A DNA stretch of 10,617 bases, taken from the NCBI GenBank assembly GCA_002007315.1, contig LNZQ01000006.1, positions 1 through 10,617 on the forward strand. The letters are read 5' to 3'. Origin of the DNA: Epulopiscium sp. Nele67-Bin004 (lineage in GTDB: Bacteria; Bacillota_A; Clostridia; Lachnospirales; Cellulosilyticaceae). The first letter of the stretch is position 1, and each line of letters starts with the position of its first letter. Below, one piece after another: positions 1 to 6,577 of the stretch. A program made the translations under genes and the position numbers. The notes under the pieces were generated by a model. The model saw only the letters and a program-made list of their open reading frames with translations, did no database searches and was not told the origin of the DNA.

Positions 1-896
1 ATAATAGCTTGTGATGACTTAACTTTAGTTATAGTTGACGTAATAATTGACAACGGATAACTAATAAACACCATAAGTTGTGATGAACTCAAAATTGCAC
101 CTACGTCCAATCTGCCCATTGCAACCATCACACCTGCCATAATAATTGTACCTATATACATTAAATTTCTAAACCAGTCCGACAACCCCGCAATTAACAC
201 ACTATATGTTTCAGATGTTAATTTTGTTGCGGCTAGTTCTTCGCTTTTTTGGTCATGTTTGTTATTTGCTGACACTTCACTGTTATAAGTTTTAAAAATT
301 TCAAATCCACCAAACAAATCTTTAACTACGCTAATGTATTCTTTGTTTTTTGCTGACTCTTTTTCAACTAAATCACTTGCTTTTCCACTCATAAAATACG
401 GAATTACCAGTTGTATAACCCCTAGTAGTAGTATTGCCCCTGCCAAAAGTGAATCAATAGTTATTAGAAAGTATAGCGAAACGCTAAAAGAAATGAATTC
501 GTAATAAGTTATACATAGTGTATCAAAATAAGAAGTCTCTAACCTTGCAACGTCCGTGAAAAGTATGTTGCTGTAATAAGATGGGTCATTTTTGCTATAT
601 TCGATGTATGTGTTGTTGCTTATTGATTTCATTATATCGCTTTTTAAGCTTAGTGTTGCTGATTTTACAAGTTTGCGACGAACCACTTTATACGTGCCTG
701 TTAGTGTTACTTCAACGCACAAATATGCAATTGTAACTAATACAACGTTTTTGAACACTTGCATGTTTCCCTCAACTGCCGAGTTTAGTATCCATTCTAA
801 GATAAAAGCTTGGTAAGTTGTTACTGCCGCTGCAATAGTTGCAATAATTATAAACGCTAGGGATAACGATTTTGATTTAAATAAATATTTAAGCAT
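1..896 (-). CDS. ABC exporter half-transporter, membrane domain (3' end beyond window)
   Basis: The minus strand is open from an ATG at 896 to the window edge, giving 298 residues of an ABC transporter type-1 (exporter) membrane domain. The start MLKYLFKSKSLSLAF is a cationic N-terminus leading into the first membrane helix. AGGAGG at 904-909 lies 7 bases before the ATG. Long hydrophobic segments alternate with charged loops, and the coupling-helix region GGFEIFKTYNSE matches GFQIIKTYNIE of the exporter encoded at 2119-3795, so the two are paralogues. The ATP-binding half would lie outside the window. Half-transporters of this kind dimerise in the cytoplasmic membrane and export peptides, lipids or drugs. 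The substrate cannot be read from sequence. It lies downstream of an Amidase_6-like remnant and two tiny ORFs. Being a homologue of its neighbour, it may form a heterodimer with it (inference). Confidence 0.9.
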   Translation of the reverse strand, partial: MLKYLFKSKSLSLAFIIIATIAAAVTTYQAFILEWILNSAVEGNMQVFKNVVLVTIAYLCVEVTLTGTYKVVRRKLVKSATLSLKSDIMKSISNNTYIEYSKNDPSYYSNILFTDVARLETSYFDTLCITYYEFISFSVSLYFLITIDSLLAGAILLLGVIQLVIPYFMSGKASDLVEKESAKNKEYISVVKDLFGGFEIFKTYNSEVSANNKHDQKSEELAATKLTSETYSVLIAGLSDWFRNLMYIGTIIMAGVMVAMGRLDVGAILSSSQLMVFISYPLSIITSTITKVKSSQAI

Positions 897-937
897 GAAT
901 GCTCCTCCTAAATTTTCAGGTTTGTTGTTATAATTAT

Positions 938-958
938 TTAAACTAAAAAGTTAATCAT
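938..958 (-). CDS. Tiny ORF (6 codons, MINFLV) behind a strong ribosome binding site
   Basis: ATG at 958 is followed by five codons and a TAA. It is preceded at a normal distance by GAGGAGGG (minus strand, around 964-972), and the ABC exporter starts 41 bases further on. The initiation region is a near copy of the one at 991-1017 and resembles the start of the 254-aa gene at 2036. It may be a decayed gene start, a leader ORF coupled to the exporter, or chance. Length alone gives no evidence of a function. Confidence 0.2.
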   Translation of the reverse strand: MINFLV

Positions 959-1047
959 GGGTATCCCTCCTCAATTTTTGACTTCGTGTTTTAATTATTC
1001 GAATATGTAATTATCATGGTTATCCCTCCTAAGTTTTCCGACTTCTC
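952..1047 (-). repeat. Two direct copies of a ~35-bp initiation segment
   Basis: On the minus strand, 1047-1012 and 986-952 share the pattern GAAGTC, A-rich spacer, GGAGGGATA, CC, ATGAT, spaced about 59 bases apart. Each copy contains a ribosome binding site and an ATG opening one of the two tiny ORFs. The part GAGGGATA...ATGAT is found a third time at the start of the 254-aa gene (about 2027-2050). Confidence 0.5.
991..1017 (-). CDS. Tiny ORF (8 codons, MIITYSNN) behind a strong ribosome binding site
   Basis: ATG at 1017 is followed by seven codons and a TAA. AGGAGGGA at 1023-1030 is a near-perfect Shine-Dalgarno sequence at good spacing. The first codons, ATG ATA ATT, resemble ATG ATA ATA at the start of the 254-aa gene at 2036, which also follows an AGGGATAA-type site. 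I read it as either a translated leader peptide or the surviving start of a deleted gene. It could also be a short signalling-peptide gene, but nothing beyond its position before an exporter supports that. Confidence 0.22.
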   Translation of the reverse strand: MIITYSNN

Positions 1048-1090
1048 GTCACTAATAAGTTATCGTCCAATTTATTATTAAGCTTTAGTA

Positions 1091-1210
1091 TTAATATCCA
1101 ACGTCTTCCAATGTTGGATTAACTGTATCGGAATTTCTAGTTGTATCAATGTCATCTAAGTCTAGACATAAGCCCATTTTAATATTTAATCAATACTTAT
1201 CTAACCTAAG
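1091..1210 (-). pseudogene. Remnant of a second Amidase_6-type protein gene
   Basis: Translating the minus strand from 1210 gives LRLDKY, a stop, LNIKMGLCLDLDDIDT, then a divergent tail ending in TAA at 1091. This aligns with QLDIYYQNIKMGLCLDL of the truncated amidase-domain protein at 4013-4612 (about residues 91-111 of that protein). The match NIKMGLCLDL is exact over ten residues, so common ancestry is clear. The in-frame TGA and the lack of flanking homology make it a pseudogene fragment. It sits just past the terminator of the 254-aa gene and before an ABC exporter, mirroring the amidase-then-exporter order further right. Confidence 0.7.
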
Positions 1211-1212
1211 TT

Positions 1213-1256
1213 TGCAAAAAAGCCTCTATGCATTTAACATAAAAGGCTGCTTTTTA
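1213..1256 (-). terminator. Rho-independent terminator of the 254-aa gene
   Basis: Read on the minus strand, AGCCTTTTATG pairs imperfectly with CATAGAGGCT and a run of six T follows, 16 bases after the stop codon at 1272. A-rich sequence precedes the stem, so it could also work on the plus strand (AGGCTGCTTTTT). Confidence 0.7.
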
Positions 1257-1271
1257 TAGTTAAAATAACGT

Positions 1272-2036
1272 CTACATGTTCATAAATAGTTTATTAAAAT
1301 CTGCAAACGACATTTCTGGTTCATTTTGTTCCATATTTGCTTTAACGTTTTGCAGTATTTTATCTATTTCTTCTGAAGTATATCTGTCCATTGCACTAGG
1401 TTCTTTGCCTTCTTCTTCAAGTGCAATTTGCTTTAGGTCGTCTAAAACTTTTGCCAAGTTTGATTTTGCCTTGTCCGATAAATCCGAGTCTGCAAGGTCA
1501 GCAAGCATTTCATCATATTCTGCTGATGTATATTTTTTGTCACTAGCCGATGTTATCATGCTTGTATATTTATTTATTTTCCCAATGTCGTCATACTCAA
1601 AATGTTTTGTATATTTAGACATCTCCTCATTTGTTATACCTTCAAGTGATCCGTGCTTGTCATAATATTCCACCATAGATTGTTGCATTCGTTTCAAATC
1701 ATCTGCTAGTGACATTAAGTGTTTATTTGCAACTTTCTCTTGTTGTGTTAACGGTGTCCACCCCTCGTCTGTCACACGATTAGAATTTATGTTTTGATAA
1801 TTTTGTAATACAACATTTTGTAACATGTCATTTATGCCGTTTTTGTCGCTTTCTCTCATAACGTTTGCAAAATTTTTTGTAGTTAAAAGCAAGCCTCTTG
1901 CCTCATCGCTAATTTGAAGTCTATCGTATTCATCACCTAAATTTTGGTTTAGGTCGTCTTGGATTTGTGCATTTGTTTGGCCATTCACAGTTTGAATCCA
2001 ATAACCTGAAGTTGAATTTGTTCCCATTATTATCAT
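1272..2036 (-). CDS. Unrecognised acidic 254-aa protein between two ABC exporter genes
   Basis: I do not recognise the family. The 254-residue product is soluble-looking, rich in Asp, Glu, Asn and Lys, with no signal peptide or membrane segment and probably largely helical. It begins MIIMGTNSTSGYWIQTVNG and ends in a Met/Phe-containing tail (SFADFNKLFMNM). An alternative start three codons later (MGTNST) exists, but GAGAGGGA lies at good spacing only for the first ATG. Segments rich in DDL, SDL and EEID have the look of amphipathic helices that may bind a partner. It follows the exporter gene at 2119-3795 by 82 bases in the same direction and ends in its own terminator, so the two may share a transcript. 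A cargo, adaptor or regulatory role with the exporters is possible but unsupported. Confidence 0.8.
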   Translation of the reverse strand: MIIMGTNSTSGYWIQTVNGQTNAQIQDDLNQNLGDEYDRLQISDEARGLLLTTKNFANVMRESDKNGINDMLQNVVLQNYQNINSNRVTDEGWTPLTQQEKVANKHLMSLADDLKRMQQSMVEYYDKHGSLEGITNEEMSKYTKHFEYDDIGKINKYTSMITSASDKKYTSAEYDEMLADLADSDLSDKAKSNLAKVLDDLKQIALEEEGKEPSAMDRYTSEEIDKILQNVKANMEQNEPEMSFADFNKLFMNM

Positions 2037-2118
2037 GTTTTTATCCCTCTCTATATTAACAGTTTTTGCTAATAATTATATTTTCTATACAATTTGTATT
2101 TTCTTGAAGTTGAATTTT

Positions 2119-3795
2119 TTACGTCTGATATAATTCAACAAAGTATCCCTTACTATCTAATAATTTTTCAAAACTACCTTTTTCTTTAATTTCTCCGTCT
2201 TTTAACACAATTATTTCATCAAATTTATCTAAAATTCTAGGATTTAGCTTATGCATGATTGCTATGCAACTTTTATGTTCAAGACTTAAAATATTTTCTT
2301 CTATTGCATAAGCTGTATTATTATCAAGACTTGACGTTGATTCATCTAATATAAGAAAATTAGAATTTTTCAATACCGCTCTAGCAATAGCTATTCTTTG
2401 TTTTTCGCCTCCTGATAAAATATTCCCATCTTCCCTAAGTATTGTATCTAATCCATTAGGTAACTTCTTCACTAATTCTTCAAGCTTTGTTAATTTTAAA
2501 ACTTGTTCTAACTCTACTGGTGGATAATTCATATATAAACATATATTATTTTTTAGAGTATCATCAAATATAAATATATCTTGTGAGATTACTACAACAT
2601 TATTATATAAAACTTGCTTTGATACATTTGATAATCTTATATCATCAACAAGTATTTCACCAGTGTAATCTGTATATAAACCTAATAATAGATTGATTAG
2701 CGTACTTTTCCCACTACCGCTAGCTCCAACAATTGCGTACTTTTTGCCTAATTCAAATTTTAACTCAATATTTTTTAGTACTGGTGTGCTATCTGTATAG
2801 CCAAAACTAACATTATTTATTGATAAAGTTTTAACTTCAGTTGGATTCTTTAATATCTTTGTAGTTTTTACAGGTTTTATAAGCTCTATAAATTTTTTGG
2901 TAATTGGTGCTGTTGATTTAAGCTGTGTAAGTTCAGCTGAAATCAATTCAACGGGTGCTACAATTCCACCAATAAGTTCTAACAATGCAATAATTAATCC
3001 AACTGTTAATTCGCCCTTCAATACAAAATATGTGCCAATCAACATAATTAACATATACATAAGCTGTGTAATACTACCCGATAACCAAGAAACATTATAG
3101 TTATATGTTTCAGCTACTGTTTTACAAATTTCTAAATTACTATTTGCTTCTTTATGAGCTTGTAAAATAGGTTGCTCAATATTATATGTTTTAATAATTT
3201 GAAATCCAGTTAAAAAATCTTTTACTTTACTTGTATAATTGCCTAATTCTATTGAATAGTTAACTTGTAACGCGCCTAGCCTTTTGCTAAATAAAGTTGG
3301 AATATGCAATGCAGTTAGTGCTCCTGTTAAAATAAGTACAGCTACAAGAGGCTGTATCATTAAAGCCGCTATCGTATAAATAACTAAATTAATAGTCTGT
3401 TGGTATAAGGATAATATATTCATAAAATATCCTTGTTCAATCATTCTAATATCGTTATTTAGTAAAGAAATCTGATTAGATGTATTCACTGCTGAAAAAT
3501 CGCTTAGTGATAGTTTTAGTATGCTATCCATTGAATCTTCCTTCAATTTAATTATTGCATCTCGCACAATAATTCTTTTTAAATATCGTATAAATAACGC
3601 AACCATCATGTCTAATAACATAACTAATATCGCTGTACTTATAATATTTTTCAAATCATCTATTGTACCGCTAGTAGCAATATCAATAATTGACTGAAAT
3701 ATAAATACAAACGTCAAACTGCAAATTATACCTATCGGAGCAAATATAATATATAAAAATAATAAAAATTTATTAGATTTAAAATAGTGTTTCAA
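2119..3795 (-). CDS. ABC exporter half-transporter (membrane domain plus ATPase)
   Basis: The 558-residue product has the full architecture of a half-size exporter: membrane domain at about 1-300 with roughly six hydrophobic helices, then an ATP-binding domain at about 325-558. Nucleotide-binding motifs are all intact: Walker A GASGSGKST (357-365), Q-loop Gln405 in VISQD, signature LSGGE (460-464), Walker B LILDE (481-485) and H-loop His515 in IMHK. ATP hydrolysis is therefore expected. The start is TTG at 3795, with AGGAAAGGA upstream; it is supported because MKHYFKSNKFLLF matches the N-terminus MLKYLFKSKSLSL of the paralogue at 1-896. There is no N-terminal C39 peptidase domain, so it is not a self-processing bacteriocin exporter. 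Substrate unknown. It probably dimerises, perhaps with its paralogue. An amidase remnant lies upstream and the 254-aa gene downstream. Confidence 0.95.
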   Translation of the reverse strand: MKHYFKSNKFLLFLYIIFAPIGIICSLTFVFIFQSIIDIATSGTIDDLKNIISTAILVMLLDMMVALFIRYLKRIIVRDAIIKLKEDSMDSILKLSLSDFSAVNTSNQISLLNNDIRMIEQGYFMNILSLYQQTINLVIYTIAALMIQPLVAVLILTGALTALHIPTLFSKRLGALQVNYSIELGNYTSKVKDFLTGFQIIKTYNIEQPILQAHKEANSNLEICKTVAETYNYNVSWLSGSITQLMYMLIMLIGTYFVLKGELTVGLIIALLELIGGIVAPVELISAELTQLKSTAPITKKFIELIKPVKTTKILKNPTEVKTLSINNVSFGYTDSTPVLKNIELKFELGKKYAIVGASGSGKSTLINLLLGLYTDYTGEILVDDIRLSNVSKQVLYNNVVVISQDIFIFDDTLKNNICLYMNYPPVELEQVLKLTKLEELVKKLPNGLDTILREDGNILSGGEKQRIAIARAVLKNSNFLILDESTSSLDNNTAYAIEENILSLEHKSCIAIMHKLNPRILDKFDEIIVLKDGEIKEKGSFEKLLDSKGYFVELYQT

Positions 3796-3867
3796 ATATC
3801 CTTTCCTCTTTTCCTAAACTATAATGTTTTAATCCTTAGTTGCTATAAATCGATTATATATTAAGCA

Positions 3868-3930
3868 ACAAAATAAAACCACACAATAGGCAGGTTAGAG
3901 AAATTTTTAAATTTAACCCTGTTATTGTGT
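3868..3930. terminator. Imperfect hairpin with T-rich flanks, bidirectional terminator candidate
   Basis: ACACAATA with CAGG (3881-3894) pairs with CCTG and TATTGTGT (3918-3930) around an AT-rich loop. Minus-strand reading continues into GGTTTTATTTTG and plus-strand reading into AATTTTATTTG, both T-rich. It lies between the amidase remnant and the exporter. It might instead be the left hairpin of the IS200/IS605-like sequence that ends near 4012. Confidence 0.4.
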
Positions 3931-3970
3931 AATTTTATTTGCCTAACCCCTCTTATATTGTTTAGTTAAT

Positions 3971-4012
3971 GGGCAATTCATCCACTCCCCTAAAGAGATA
4001 GTGGTTTTCTTG
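3971..4012 (+). mobile_element. Right-end sequence of an IS200/IS605-type element (solo)
   Basis: On the plus strand GCAATTCATCCACT, a short loop and AGTGGTTTTCTTGCT form the hairpin type that closes many tnpB-containing IS200/IS605 elements. The stem is CCACT (3982-3986) with AGTGG (4000-4004). The amidase reading frame is broken exactly where this sequence ends, which suggests insertion or recombination there. No tnpA or tnpB coding sequence is visible to its left. The other end is uncertain; the hairpin at 3881-3930 is a candidate, making a minimal element of about 140 bp. Confidence 0.5.
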
Positions 4013-4612
4013 CTAAAAATCTATAAAATTTGTACAATCAAATGTATATCTAGTATAATCTGGATTAAATAATGTTTTTCCTTCTTGCATCCATTTTCTT
4101 GCATATTCTACGGCTTTATTAACATTATAAGAACTAGCATTCATAATAGGTGCTACTATTTGATATGATACATCAGATTCAATAGTCGGCATAATTTGAT
4201 TTCTACCTGCATTTGTATCATCAGTATTCAAATATAGTAAAATTATTTCATCAACAAATTTATGTAGTTGTTCTATTATATCAAAGTCGGTTAAATCCAA
4301 GCATAACCCCATTTTGATATTTTGATAGTAAATATCTAGTTGAAAAAACTCATCCGTTGATAGCATTGTATCTTGCCCATATAATGCCAATAAGTAACTA
4401 TCAGCTAGTAGTATTGTGTCATAATACTTCTCTAATAAATCATCAGGAATATATCTGATTTCCTCTATGCTATCGATTGTATAAATTTGCTGAATATCTT
4501 CAGCTGTATAGTTGTATACTATATCTGTATTAGAGTTAGCATAAATATTTGTAGCCATAATTCCTAGCATATGACCAATTATCATGAAATTCTTAATTTT
4601 TTTAAACTTCAT
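4013..4612 (-). pseudogene. Truncated secreted protein with a broken Amidase_6 domain
   Basis: From ATG at 4612 the product is 199 residues. Residues 1-25 look like a Sec signal peptide (cationic MKFKKIKNF, hydrophobic core, cleavage likely after NIYA). The C-terminal 40 residues match the start of the Amidase_6 (putative amidase) domain: AVEYARKWM, then FDCTNF, where Cys193 is the expected catalytic Cys. The protein ends six residues after that Cys, so the rest of the domain, including any His/Asp partner, is missing. The frame is open upstream to 4732, but that part (MPFTQRF... and on) lies inside the flanking IS200/IS605-type element and is not native. No ribosome binding site precedes 4612, so the native leader was also lost. 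Both ends are thus bounded by element ends. Inactive as an amidase in all likelihood. Confidence 0.65.
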
Positions 4613-4615
4613 AAA

Positions 4616-4884
4616 ATAGGCCAGGAGACACGTCACTTTAGTGATGTGAGGAATTGCTTTCCATACTCCTTGCATCCTCCTTTTCTTTGTGATATAATTT
4701 CCACTAAGAGAAAACCGTTGCGTAAAAGGCACTCTTGAAGAATTAGTAGAGTAAACTCTATTGATTGAGCCACAGTCAATCTGGCTTATAGTAACAATCG
4801 TTTGAGGTAGGAGATATTAAAATATCGCTCTGACTACGTGTAGATTAGTTACAAGCTCGTCACTTCAGTGATGAGTAGTTGACA
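4616..4884 (-). mobile_element. IS200/IS605-type element lacking transposase genes (PATE or tnpB remnant with omegaRNA-like sequence)
   Basis: Two related imperfect palindromes bound the region: 4856-4875 (minus strand CTCATCAC, TGAA, GTGACGAG) and 4629-4648 (CACATCAC, TAAA, GTGACGTG). The core ATCACTrAAGTGACG is shared. The minus-strand end GCAATTCCTCACATC...GTCTCCTGGC is of the kind found at the 3' end of tnpB elements. Inside are further small hairpins: GATATT/AATATC, GATTGA/TCAATC and TAGAGT/ACTCTA. No TnpA or TnpB coding sequence remains. It could be a non-autonomous palindrome-ended element, or the omegaRNA-like 3' segment left after tnpB was deleted. Exact boundaries are estimates. It inserted between the ADP-ribosyltransferase remnant and the amidase remnant. 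Confidence 0.6.
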
Positions 4885-4889
4885 TAAGC

Positions 4890-5490
4890 TCATATAATTT
4901 CATGTTGTTTTATTCCTCCTGGAATTGCAAATTCAAATTGCTCTGGAAATAATGCATTGGAACCATATGTCATATTAATATCAATATAATTATTAGTTTT
5001 TAGAATATATATATATCCATTTTTTCCTGCAAACTCTCTTGCTATTTCAAAGTGACTAGTTTTGGAAATAAAATTACCTGCGGTTGTATTGCTTTTAGTG
5101 TACATTACAGGGTTATTTTTGCAGTATGCGTATAAATTTAAGCCATCACCCCTATAGGAGTCCTCTTGTGTAAACCTTGCTATTACTGGGTTGTAGTACC
5201 TTGCTCTTAGGTAATACTGTTGTGATATAGGGTCATATTGTTGTCCGTTGAACTTAAATCTGTTTTGTATAGATTCTGTTTGTTCTACTGGCGTTCCCCA
5301 TGCGTCATATTTATAGCTATTTACCCTTTTATCGTAGTACAATTCTTCATTATACGTTGGGTATTGTACTTGCGATAGTTGTCCTACTTGGTTGTAAGTA
5401 TATAGAGTTGTACCATCTAGTGTATCTTTTTTAGTACGGTTTCCGTTGTTGTCATACTCATAGGTGTTATCTACTAAGATACTTTGCCCG
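4890..5490 (-). pseudogene. Displaced RHS core end joined to the back half of an ADP-ribosyltransferase toxin
   Basis: The frame is open from just after the preceding immunity gene (5490): YD-repeat sequence (NTYEYDNNGNRTKKDT), then a deletion junction at LYYDKR/VNSYKYDAWG, then the conserved core end with RARYYNPVIARFTQED. After NNPVMY, the usual VDPSGY linker is missing and the frame jumps into ISKTSHFEIAREFAG, then FPEQFEFAIPGGI. These match the second half of enterotoxin/pierisin-like ADP-ribosyltransferases: the STS-like strand and a Q-x-E catalytic turn (Gln135, Glu137 counted from the TTG at 5342). The NAD-binding Arg half is absent, so it should be inactive. It ends HEII, TGA; a Gly codon (GGA) is usual after II in this family, so the TGA may be a point mutation. 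No ATG start and no immunity gene accompany it. Confidence 0.7.
5103..5321 (-). repeat. RHS core-end repeat, copy A
   Basis: About 220 bp encoding YKYDAWG through RARYYNPVIARFTQED to NNPVMY. It is a diverged direct copy of 6359-6577 and 9287-9494. Such repeats let a displaced toxin tip recombine onto a full-length RHS gene (established for rhs/wapA loci). Confidence 0.85.
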
Positions 5491-5862
5491 TTAGTCTAGT
5501 AACTTGTGTATATTATGAGCATTAATACGGGGGTGAAAACCACCACTATCACTACCAATCCAACCGCCATATGTTTGTAATACTTTATTCAAATGTGGTA
5601 GTATAAACTTGACCTGTTTAGGATGGTGAGAAATACAGAAAATTATGCTTATGTTATTATCCATTAAATCTTTTCTATCTACTGACTCAATATCATCCAT
5701 ATCCATTTGAATCCATTGAGTATAAATACCATTCAAATACTCTATTTCTAGTGCATCTAGTGACTGTGTAATAAAGGTTCTTTTAACATTCACTTGTTCT
5801 GCTAGCTCTTTAATGTCATTTAACGTGATCTTGTTGCCTGTACAATAAAAAATATCATCCAT
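5491..5862 (-). CDS. Immunity-type protein paired with the PD-(D/E)XK RHS toxin
   Basis: The 123-residue product has no signal peptide or membrane segment. It begins MDDIFYCTGNKITLND and has a conserved-looking C-terminal half with IIFCISHHPKQ, then HLNKVLQTYGGWIGSDSGGF. I do not recognise a named family with certainty. ATG at 5862 lies 14 bases after the toxin stop, and the AGGAGG ribosome binding site overlaps that stop (TAGGAGG), so the two genes are translationally coupled. That position, directly after a polymorphic RHS toxin tip, is the standard place of the cognate immunity gene, which protects the producer and its siblings in the cytoplasm. RHS coding sequence of the next module resumes immediately after its stop codon, so the gene is part of a mobile toxin-immunity cassette. 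Confidence 0.8.
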   Translation of the reverse strand: MDDIFYCTGNKITLNDIKELAEQVNVKRTFITQSLDALEIEYLNGIYTQWIQMDMDDIESVDRKDLMDNNISIIFCISHHPKQVKFILPHLNKVLQTYGGWIGSDSGGFHPRINAHNIHKLLD

Positions 5863-5876
5863 TTAGTTGGATCCTC

Positions 5877-6551
5877 CTATTTATCTGGTTTAATTAAATC
5901 TAATAATAACTCTATATTATTAGTCATTAGTCCTCCAATTTCTTCAACTCCCTTTTTTACATGTGGACTCATGCTTGATCCCGAAACACCAATAACTACT
6001 TTCCCTTCAGAATTAATCATAGGATCCAATCTATCTTGAACCTGTCGTGTAAGACCCTTTCCGTTACCTTCTTTAAATTCTATTATAACATTATCAGTTT
6101 CAAAATCTATTTCAATATTCTCTCTACCATCTGAGTGTATGCGAATATGTCCTGACTCAAAGTCTCTATCTGGATATCTCTCACTAAACCTTTCCATAAA
6201 ATTTTGTACTTGTGGTTCTGGGGCTCCTTTATCAATACTATTTGAAGTATTATAATTTTCAACAGTATTATTTTGTGTAGTTTGTACAACATTAGTCTGT
6301 GTATTCTTAACAGTTTCACTTGCTGAGGGACACTTATTAAAACCACTAGGGTCCACATAACTTACAGGGTTGTTTTTGCAGTATGCGTATAAATTAAGCC
6401 CGTCGCCTCTATAAGTATCTTCTTGTGTAAACCTTGCTATTACTGGGTTATAATACCTTGCTCTTAGGTAATACTGTTGTGATATAGGGTCGTATTGTTG
6501 CCCATTAAACTTAAATCTATTTGGTACAGTTTCAGTTTGTTCTAATGGCAC
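5877..6551 (-). CDS. RHS core end with C-terminal PD-(D/E)XK nuclease toxin (displaced, frameshifted upstream)
   Basis: Residues 1-70 are the RHS core end: FKFNGQQYDPISQQYYLRAR, FTQEDTYRGDGLN, NNPVSYVDPSGF. After this junction comes an about 150-residue variable tip: a Thr/Asn-rich linker (75-105) and a nuclease-like domain (110-224). In that domain IEIDFETDNVIIEFKEG places Asp149 before Glu158-x-Lys160, the D...ExK arrangement of restriction-endonuclease-fold nucleases. RQVQDRLD follows as the usual Gln/Arg helix. DNA cleavage in a competitor's cytoplasm is the inferred activity. The true frame enters from 6577 upward: one base is missing where GAC GCA TGG should read (6557-6562 region), so the upstream core is out of frame. 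As a displaced tip it need not be expressed; recombination into an intact rhs gene could restore it. Confidence 0.75.
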   Translation of the reverse strand: MPLEQTETVPNRFKFNGQQYDPISQQYYLRARYYNPVIARFTQEDTYRGDGLNLYAYCKNNPVSYVDPSGFNKCPSASETVKNTQTNVVQTTQNNTVENYNTSNSIDKGAPEPQVQNFMERFSERYPDRDFESGHIRIHSDGRENIEIDFETDNVIIEFKEGNGKGLTRQVQDRLDPMINSEGKVVIGVSGSSMSPHVKKGVEEIGGLMTNNIELLLDLIKPDK

Positions 6552-6577
6552 TCCCCATGGTCATATTTGTAGCTATT
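6359..6577 (-). repeat. RHS core-end repeat, copy B
   Basis: Diverged direct copy of 5103-5321 and 9287-9494. It carries a one-base deletion in the YDAWG codons, giving YDHGECH and a stop in the upstream frame. The rest, from EQTETVPNRF to NNPVSY, is intact. Confidence 0.85.

Noticed and set aside
592..816. Plus-strand open frame opposite the first ABC exporter
   Set aside because: It lies inside a clearly homologous membrane-domain coding region on the minus strand and has no ribosome binding site.
1276..1665. Plus-strand open frame opposite the 254-aa gene
   Set aside because: It is antisense to a minus-strand gene with a proper ribosome binding site and terminator, and its Ser/Leu-rich translation is typical of an antisense shadow.
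2037..2118. Promoter for the 254-aa gene (TATAAT-like in an AT-rich spacer)
   Set aside because: A TATAAT match exists, but no convincing -35 box lies at 16-18 bases, and such matches are expected by chance in sequence this AT-rich.
2897..3100. Plus-strand open frame opposite the second ABC exporter
   Set aside because: Antisense to an intact exporter gene with all ATPase motifs.
4613..4732. N-terminal extension of the amidase protein (MPFTQRF to LLAYF)
   Set aside because: It is translated from the IS200/IS605-type element end, while a clean signal peptide starts at the ATG at 4612.
6107..6358. Minus-strand frame within the PD-(D/E)XK toxin tip
   Set aside because: A hydrophobic out-of-frame translation of the toxin coding region with no start signal.
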